A DNA stretch of 39,947 nt, from NCBI GenBank assembly GCA_947175205.1, contig CAMWLS010000022.1, positions 1-39,947 of the forward strand, written 5' to 3'. Within the stretch, counting starts at the first letter, position 1. The number at the start of each line of letters is the position of its first letter. The translations under genes and the position numbers were made by a program. The stretch is from an uncultured Porphyromonadaceae bacterium (lineage in GTDB: Bacteria; Bacteroidota; Bacteroidia; Bacteroidales; Muribaculaceae). Shown one piece after another: positions 35,383-39,947 of this stretch. Below the pieces are notes generated by a model. It worked only from the letters and a program-made list of their open reading frames with translations, was not told the DNA's origin and ran no database searches.

Positions 35383-36366
35383 ATGGAAACAACAGTTATT
35401 CTTATCTGCGTTGCGGCAGCACTTGTGTTATTAGTGTTTTTTTACTACTGCCCGTTTTTCCTGTGGATTTCTGCCCGTGTAAGCGGTGTGAAAATTTCAC
35501 TCATGCAGCTTGTGCTCATGCGTATTCGCCAGGTCCCCGCATCAGTTATAGTGCGTGCTCTTATTGAAGCGCATAAGGCCGGTCTTCAGGATGTTACACG
35601 TGATGATCTTGAGGCTCATTATCTTGCCGGCGGTGATGTAGAAAAGGTGGTTCATGCTCTTGTTTCCGCATCTAAAGCAAATATAGACCTCGGTTTCAAG
35701 ATGGCTACCGCCATAGATCTTGCCGGCCGTGATGTGTTCCAGGCTGTGCAGATGAGCGTTAATCCAAAAGTTATAGACACCCCTCCCGTGACTGCAGTTG
35801 CAAAAGACGGCATCCAGCTTATAGCCAAAGCTCGCGTTACCGTGCGCGCAAATATCCGCCAGCTGGTGGGCGGTGCTGGTGAAGACACTGTACTGGCACG
35901 CGTTGGTGAAGGTATAGTTTCTTCAATCGGTTCAGCAGAGACACACAAATCTGTTCTGGAGAATCCTGACAGCATTTCCAAGCTGGTACTGAAAAAGGGA
36001 CTTGACTCTGGTACGGCATTTGAAATTCTATCCATTGATATTGCTGACATTGATATAGGTAAGAATATTGGAGCTGCTCTTCAGATTGACCAGGCGCAGG
36101 CTGACAAGAATATAGCCCAGGCAAAGGCTGAGGAGCGTCGTGCCATGGCCATTGCCCTGGAACAGGAAATGAAGGCAAAGGCTCAGGAAGCCCGTGCCAA
36201 GGTGATTGAGGCTGAGGCTGAGTTACCCCGAGCCATGGCTCAGGCATTCACAGATGGTAATCTGGGAGTAATGGATTACTACAGAATGAAAAATATGGAG
36301 GCTGACACCAACATGCGTGAGAGCCTGGGGAAGGTCAGCGAGGTCTCAGATAGTGTAAAGCGTTAA
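35383..36366 (+). CDS. floA: Flotillin-like protein FloA
   Basis: This membrane-microdomain scaffold protein has an N-terminal hydrophobic anchor (residues 5-27) and a band-7/SPFH-like domain. Signature stretches include [21 protein letters not shown] and [22 protein letters not shown]. The long Ala/Glu/Lys helical region (about 245-300) is rich in EA repeats as in FloA oligomers. Length 327 is normal. Its stop overlaps the next gene (TAATG), suggesting a shared transcript with the phosphatase and U32 genes. Confidence 0.94.
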   Translation: METTVILICVAAALVLLVFFYYCPFFLWISARVSGVKISLMQLVLMRIRQVPASVIVRALIEAHKAGLQDVTRDDLEAHYLAGGDVEKVVHALVSASKANIDLGFKMATAIDLAGRDVFQAVQMSVNPKVIDTPPVTAVAKDGIQLIAKARVTVRANIRQLVGGAGEDTVLARVGEGIVSSIGSAETHKSVLENPDSISKLVLKKGLDSGTAFEILSIDIADIDIGKNIGAALQIDQAQADKNIAQAKAEERRAMAIALEQEMKAKAQEARAKVIEAEAELPRAMAQAFTDGNLGVMDYYRMKNMEADTNMRESLGKVSEVSDSVKR

Positions 36367-37199
36367 TGGCTCATAAGATAAAAAAAATATTGGATGACCT
36401 TGGGGGAAGCCGGAAGTACAATTTTCACGGCCATACCCAGTACTGTGACGGTCGTGCCGGAATGGAGGCATTCGTGAATGCGGCCATTGAAGCCGGTTTT
36501 ACGCATTACGGGTTCACGCCACATTCTCCCATTCCCATTGCCTCCCCGTGTAATATGAGCGCAGCTGACGTTGACCTGTATATGGCTGAACTTGCTGAAT
36601 TACGGCAGAAATATGGGTCAGAGATAAAACTTTACATGGGGATGGAAGTGGACTATCTGGGTAGCATGTGGGGTCCGGCACATAAGTATTTTTCTGAACT
36701 TCCGTTGGATTACGTAATTGGATCAGTCCATTTTATCCCTACGCAGGATGATGCTCTTGTGGATGTAGACGGTAGCCCGGACTCTTTCAGGGTTAAGTTG
36801 CATGAGCAGTTCCATGATGATCTTGAATATGTGGTGCGGACCTTCTTCAGACAAACAGTCACTATGCTTGAATCCGGAGGCTTTGATATAATAGGCCACT
36901 ATGACAAGATTACCCGTAATGCTTCTGCTGTACGTCCCGGTGTGGAATCAGAACCCTGGTTTATAAGTTCCAAAAAGGAAGCTACTGAGGCAGCCATTGC
37001 TTCAGGCGTGGTGATTGAGGTTAATACTAAACTCCATGCTGAGGGAGGCCCTCTGTTCCCTGATATAGCCACCATACGTAGTCTGGTGCGTGCCGGAGTA
37101 CCGCTGTTGGTTAACAGTGATGCTCACAGGCCCCATAAGGTGAACGCCTCGCGTGAATATGTATTCGGCTTAATGGATGCTTTCTCTTATGGAGAATAA
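36366..37199 (+). CDS. PHP-family phosphatase, histidinol-phosphatase type
   Basis: This metal-dependent phosphoesterase is of the kind that dephosphorylates histidinol phosphate. The PHP motifs are NFHGHTQYCDG (His-x-His at about 21-23), YMGMEVDYL (metal Glu), GSVHFI, GHYDK, and LVNSDAH at about 250-256. These supply the metal-binding set of the family. Length 277 matches HisJ/HisK-type enzymes. It lies between floA and a U32 gene rather than in a his operon, so the physiological substrate is uncertain. Confidence 0.87.
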   Translation: MAHKIKKILDDLGGSRKYNFHGHTQYCDGRAGMEAFVNAAIEAGFTHYGFTPHSPIPIASPCNMSAADVDLYMAELAELRQKYGSEIKLYMGMEVDYLGSMWGPAHKYFSELPLDYVIGSVHFIPTQDDALVDVDGSPDSFRVKLHEQFHDDLEYVVRTFFRQTVTMLESGGFDIIGHYDKITRNASAVRPGVESEPWFISSKKEATEAAIASGVVIEVNTKLHAEGGPLFPDIATIRSLVRAGVPLLVNSDAHRPHKVNASREYVFGLMDAFSYGE

Positions 37200-39036
37200 G
37201 GAATATGTGACGCCTGTAAGGCTGGAACTGCTTGCCCCTGCACGTAATGCTGACGTAGCTATAGATGCCATAACACACGGTGCTGATGCTGTATATATGG
37301 GAGCCGGTGCATTTGGCGCCCGTGCCGCAGCAACCAACAGTATAGATGACATACGCCGTGTTACAGAGTATGCCCACCGCTTTAACGTGCGCGTCTACGT
37401 TACAGTGAATACGGTGATATATGACTGTGAACTGGATGCAGTTACCGCTCTCATATGGGAGCTGTATCATGCCGGAGTTGATGCCCTCATTGTGCAGGAT
37501 ATGGCCATATTGCAGTTAGACCTTCCTCCAATAGCATTACATGCCAGTACACAGTGTGACACCCGTTCACCGCAGAAAGCGCGTTTCCTCCAGGATGTGG
37601 GATTCAGCCAGATAGTTCTCCCGCGAGAAATGACATTGTCAGAGATTGAGGAGGTTTGTAAGGTGACAGATGTACCGCTTGAGGGATTTGTTCACGGGGC
37701 TCTGTGTGTAAGTTATAGCGGAGACTGTCATGCCGGTCAGTGTGCCACCGGGCGTAGCGCCAACAGGGGAGAATGTCCCCAGATGTGCAGATTGCGCTAT
37801 TCGCTCACTGACAAGAATGGCAAGAAAGTTGCTCCTGACGCCTATTACCTTTCTCTGCGCGACTTAAACCGTCTGGAGCACCTTGCTGAGCTTGCGGAGG
37901 CGGGAATTAGTTCTTTCAAGATAGAAGGCCGTCTGAAAGACAGTGCATACGTCAAGAATGTCACTGCGGCATACAGCAATGCACTGAACAGACTTGTGAG
38001 TTCTTCAAACGGTAAATACATACGGGCATCTGATGGTGTCACAGATTTAAGTTTTAATCCTGATGTTTCCGCAGCTTTTAACCGAGGTTTTACACCATTC
38101 TATCTTAAAAAAGCATTTCATGATGGCCCTGGCATGGCTTCATTGCGCACACCCAAGTGGGTTGGAGTGCCGGTTGGTAAGGTCCTGCAGGTGAAAGGGA
38201 AATGTATTGTTACGGATAAAGCATATGAGCTTAATAACGGAGATGGTCTATGCTTCTTTAATAATGACGGTGAGTTAACCGGCATACGCGTAAACCGTGT
38301 GGAAGGTCGTAAGCTCCTTGTAAATACTCAGGTGCGCATGGAGGCTGGTACTGAACTTTTCAGGAATTTGAATACCGCGCGTGTTACACAGATGGGTCGT
38401 AAGACAGCAGAGCGTTATATCCCGGTGGTTATGGAACTGCATTATGAGAGTGGGTGCCTGCGGCTGACCTGTAATGATGAATACGGACATGAAGTCACTG
38501 TGACATTACAGGGAACATTTGAACAGGCTCGTACGGAGCAGGGACCTGCCAGACATAATGTTATGTCCAAGCTTGGTGATACAGACTTCAGACTTAAGAA
38601 TTTCCAAGATTGCGCCGGTGATATATTCATTCCTGCCTCAGTGCTGACTCAGTTACGCAGAGATGCGGTGGATGCACTGAAGCATGCACGTGCTGCCACA
38701 TATAAATATGAATACAGACGTAAGGCTCTTGAAGGCACGTCGTATCCGGTCCCGGAAGTAGATTATCACGCTAATGTTGCTAATTCCAATGCTGAGGAAT
38801 TCTATAAATCACATGGCGTCAGAGTGATAATGCCTGCCGCAGAGCTGAAAATGCCCGGAGGCATACCACGTGTCATGACCACGCGCTATTGCGTACGCGC
38901 TGAACTGGGAATGTGTCCGCGCATGAATCCGCAGTTAAAGGCTGAGCCACTTTATCTGAGGCATGGTAAGCTTGTTTATCGCCTTGAGTTTACTTGCGGC
39001 CGTTGCGGTATGGAGGTCTTTCAGGAGAACGCCTGA
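37189..39036 (+). CDS. U32-family protein (RlhA/TrhP-like RNA hydroxylation factor)
   Basis: Annotated traditionally as collagenase-like peptidase U32. Characterised relatives (RlhA, TrhP) take part in prephenate-dependent hydroxylation of rRNA cytidine or tRNA uridine. The chain begins LELLAPARNADVAIDAI, has the U32 signature EGFVHGALCVSYSGDCHAG from about residue 165 with conserved Cys, and continues with RGECPQMCRL. At about 615 residues it is nearer the long RlhA-type size than the shorter TrhP. The C-terminus has a Cys pair (FTCGRCGMEVF). ATG 37177 is an alternative start. Its 3' end overlaps the convergent radical SAM gene by 47 bases. Confidence 0.88.
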   Translation: MENKEYVTPVRLELLAPARNADVAIDAITHGADAVYMGAGAFGARAAATNSIDDIRRVTEYAHRFNVRVYVTVNTVIYDCELDAVTALIWELYHAGVDALIVQDMAILQLDLPPIALHASTQCDTRSPQKARFLQDVGFSQIVLPREMTLSEIEEVCKVTDVPLEGFVHGALCVSYSGDCHAGQCATGRSANRGECPQMCRLRYSLTDKNGKKVAPDAYYLSLRDLNRLEHLAELAEAGISSFKIEGRLKDSAYVKNVTAAYSNALNRLVSSSNGKYIRASDGVTDLSFNPDVSAAFNRGFTPFYLKKAFHDGPGMASLRTPKWVGVPVGKVLQVKGKCIVTDKAYELNNGDGLCFFNNDGELTGIRVNRVEGRKLLVNTQVRMEAGTELFRNLNTARVTQMGRKTAERYIPVVMELHYESGCLRLTCNDEYGHEVTVTLQGTFEQARTEQGPARHNVMSKLGDTDFRLKNFQDCAGDIFIPASVLTQLRRDAVDALKHARAATYKYEYRRKALEGTSYPVPEVDYHANVANSNAEEFYKSHGVRVIMPAAELKMPGGIPRVMTTRYCVRAELGMCPRMNPQLKAEPLYLRHGKLVYRLEFTCGRCGMEVFQENA

Positions 39037-39947
39037 AAAGAGCTGACGCCAGGTCCGGCCTGTGAAGTCTCTGCAGTGCTTTCTCTATCTCTGCCCGCTG
39101 GCTGCGGTCATACCAGAAGAAATATCTCCGCTGGGCTAATTTTTCCTGAGGCGTACGCGCTGTATATACCTTCTCACCGGTGTAGGGATGGACACCGGAG
39201 TAATATATTTCTGTAGCAACGGTCATGGGCGTTGGCGTAAAATCCTGTATCTGCTCCAGATGAAAGTTTAGCTTTTTTGTCTCTACTGCCAGCTCTGCCA
39301 TGTCAGTTTCAGTACACCCGGGATGACTGCTTATGAAATATGGAATAAGCTGCTGGTTAAGACCGGCGCGGCGGTTAACATCATCAAAAATATCCTTGAA
39401 CTGATGGAATAGCTTAAAAGAGGGCTTGCGCATTATGTTAAGCACATTATCACATGTGTGTTCCGGTGCTACTTTAAGGCGCCCGCTGACATGAGAGGTG
39501 ATAAGTTCCCGCAAGTAACGGGCGTTGGCCGCATCTGTGTCAGGTAGACCGCTCTTATGAAGTGCCAGGTCATAACGCACACCACTACCTATAAATGATT
39601 TCTTTACACCGTCCATGGCATCCACGCTGCGATAGATGTCTGAAAGCCGGGAATGGTCTGTGTCCAGATTGGGACACACGGCCGGGTGAAGACAAGAGGG
39701 TCGGCGGCAAACCGCGCATGCCTTGAGGTTACGTCCCCGCATCCCGTACATATTGGCGCTGGGACCTCCGAGGTCTGAGATATAGCCCTTGAAATCAGGC
39801 ATGGCGGTGACTTTCTTAACTTCACGCAGTATGGACTCCTTTGACCTTGAGGCAATAAACTTTCCCTGATGCGCGGAGATGGTACAGAACGCACAGCCCC
39901 CGAAGCAGCCGCGATGAAGATTTACGCTGTGTCTTATCATCTCGTAT
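38990..39947 (-). CDS. YgiQ-family radical SAM protein, 5' end beyond the window
   Basis: This is a partial gene, because the frame is still open at the window's right edge and codons before the first internal Met (YE-M) match the family. The radical SAM motif C-x3-C-x2-C is seen in HRGCFGGCAFC. The family-typical SDLGGPSANMYGM, KVAPEHTCDNVL and FHLEQIQDFTPTPMT follow. YgiQ-like proteins are of unknown exact role. The full length is normally above 550 residues, so about half is missing here. Its last codons overlap the convergent U32 gene. Confidence 0.93.
   Translation of the reverse strand, partial: YEMIRHSVNLHRGCFGGCAFCTISAHQGKFIASRSKESILREVKKVTAMPDFKGYISDLGGPSANMYGMRGRNLKACAVCRRPSCLHPAVCPNLDTDHSRLSDIYRSVDAMDGVKKSFIGSGVRYDLALHKSGLPDTDAANARYLRELITSHVSGRLKVAPEHTCDNVLNIMRKPSFKLFHQFKDIFDDVNRRAGLNQQLIPYFISSHPGCTETDMAELAVETKKLNFHLEQIQDFTPTPMTVATEIYYSGVHPYTGEKVYTARTPQEKLAQRRYFFWYDRSQRAEIEKALQRLHRPDLASALFRRSPERPPYRNGRK

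Noticed and set aside
35652-36247. Long minus-strand open frames inside floA
   Set aside because: They are shadows of the strongly biased Ala/Glu/Lys codons of floA; the + strand protein is unmistakable.

Overview
The window looks like a Bacteroidales chromosome, most plausibly a gut member such as Muribaculaceae (the family is inference). Supporting signs are TAnnTTTG-type -7 promoter elements, few Shine-Dalgarno sequences, a CarboxypepD/plug outer-membrane protein beside a GLPGLI-family protein, and BlaI/M56 regulators. Gene density is high and most polysaccharide genes overlap or lie a few bases apart.

Bases 1-27113 are a surface-polysaccharide (capsule or O-antigen-like) locus read on the + strand and closed by a hairpin-plus-T8 terminator. 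In order it holds a polysaccharide pyruvyl transferase lacking its N-terminus, a GT4, two tandem family-3 acyltransferases, a GT32, an EpsG-type polymerase, a GT2, another GT4 and a LicD protein. A phosphocholine module follows: an outer-membrane barrel, a LicC-like cytidylyltransferase, a nucleotidyltransferase/choline-kinase fusion and a BCCT transporter. Then come three GT2 genes, a CDP-3,6-dideoxyhexose module (rfbF, rfbH, rfbG, reductase), a 558-base gap, a UDP-sugar dehydrogenase, and a GT4/phosphoglycosyl transferase/PglD-like/PglE-like set that would start the repeat unit on an amino sugar. No flippase, PglF-type dehydratase or RfbI-type reductase lies in the window.

The most striking signal is a pair of nine-base G tracts, one in each of two acyltransferase genes at opposite ends of the locus. 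The tract at 2965-2973 breaks the first acyltransferase; one added G would restore it, and one lost G would fuse it in frame to the second acyltransferase. The tract at 27832-27840 (minus-strand gene) is in frame. This suggests slipped-strand phase variation of glycan O-acylation.

Bases 28368-33778 are a likely self-regulated operon: promoter with two BlaI/MecI-like operators, CarboxypepD/plug barrel protein, GLPGLI protein, BlaI repressor, BlaR1-like M56 metalloprotease. Bases 34108-39947 are ordinary cell genes: a PD40-type secreted protein, floA, a PHP phosphatase, a U32 protein and, convergent, the 3' part of a YgiQ-family radical SAM gene that runs off the window. No tRNA, rRNA, CRISPR array or intact insertion sequence was recognised.
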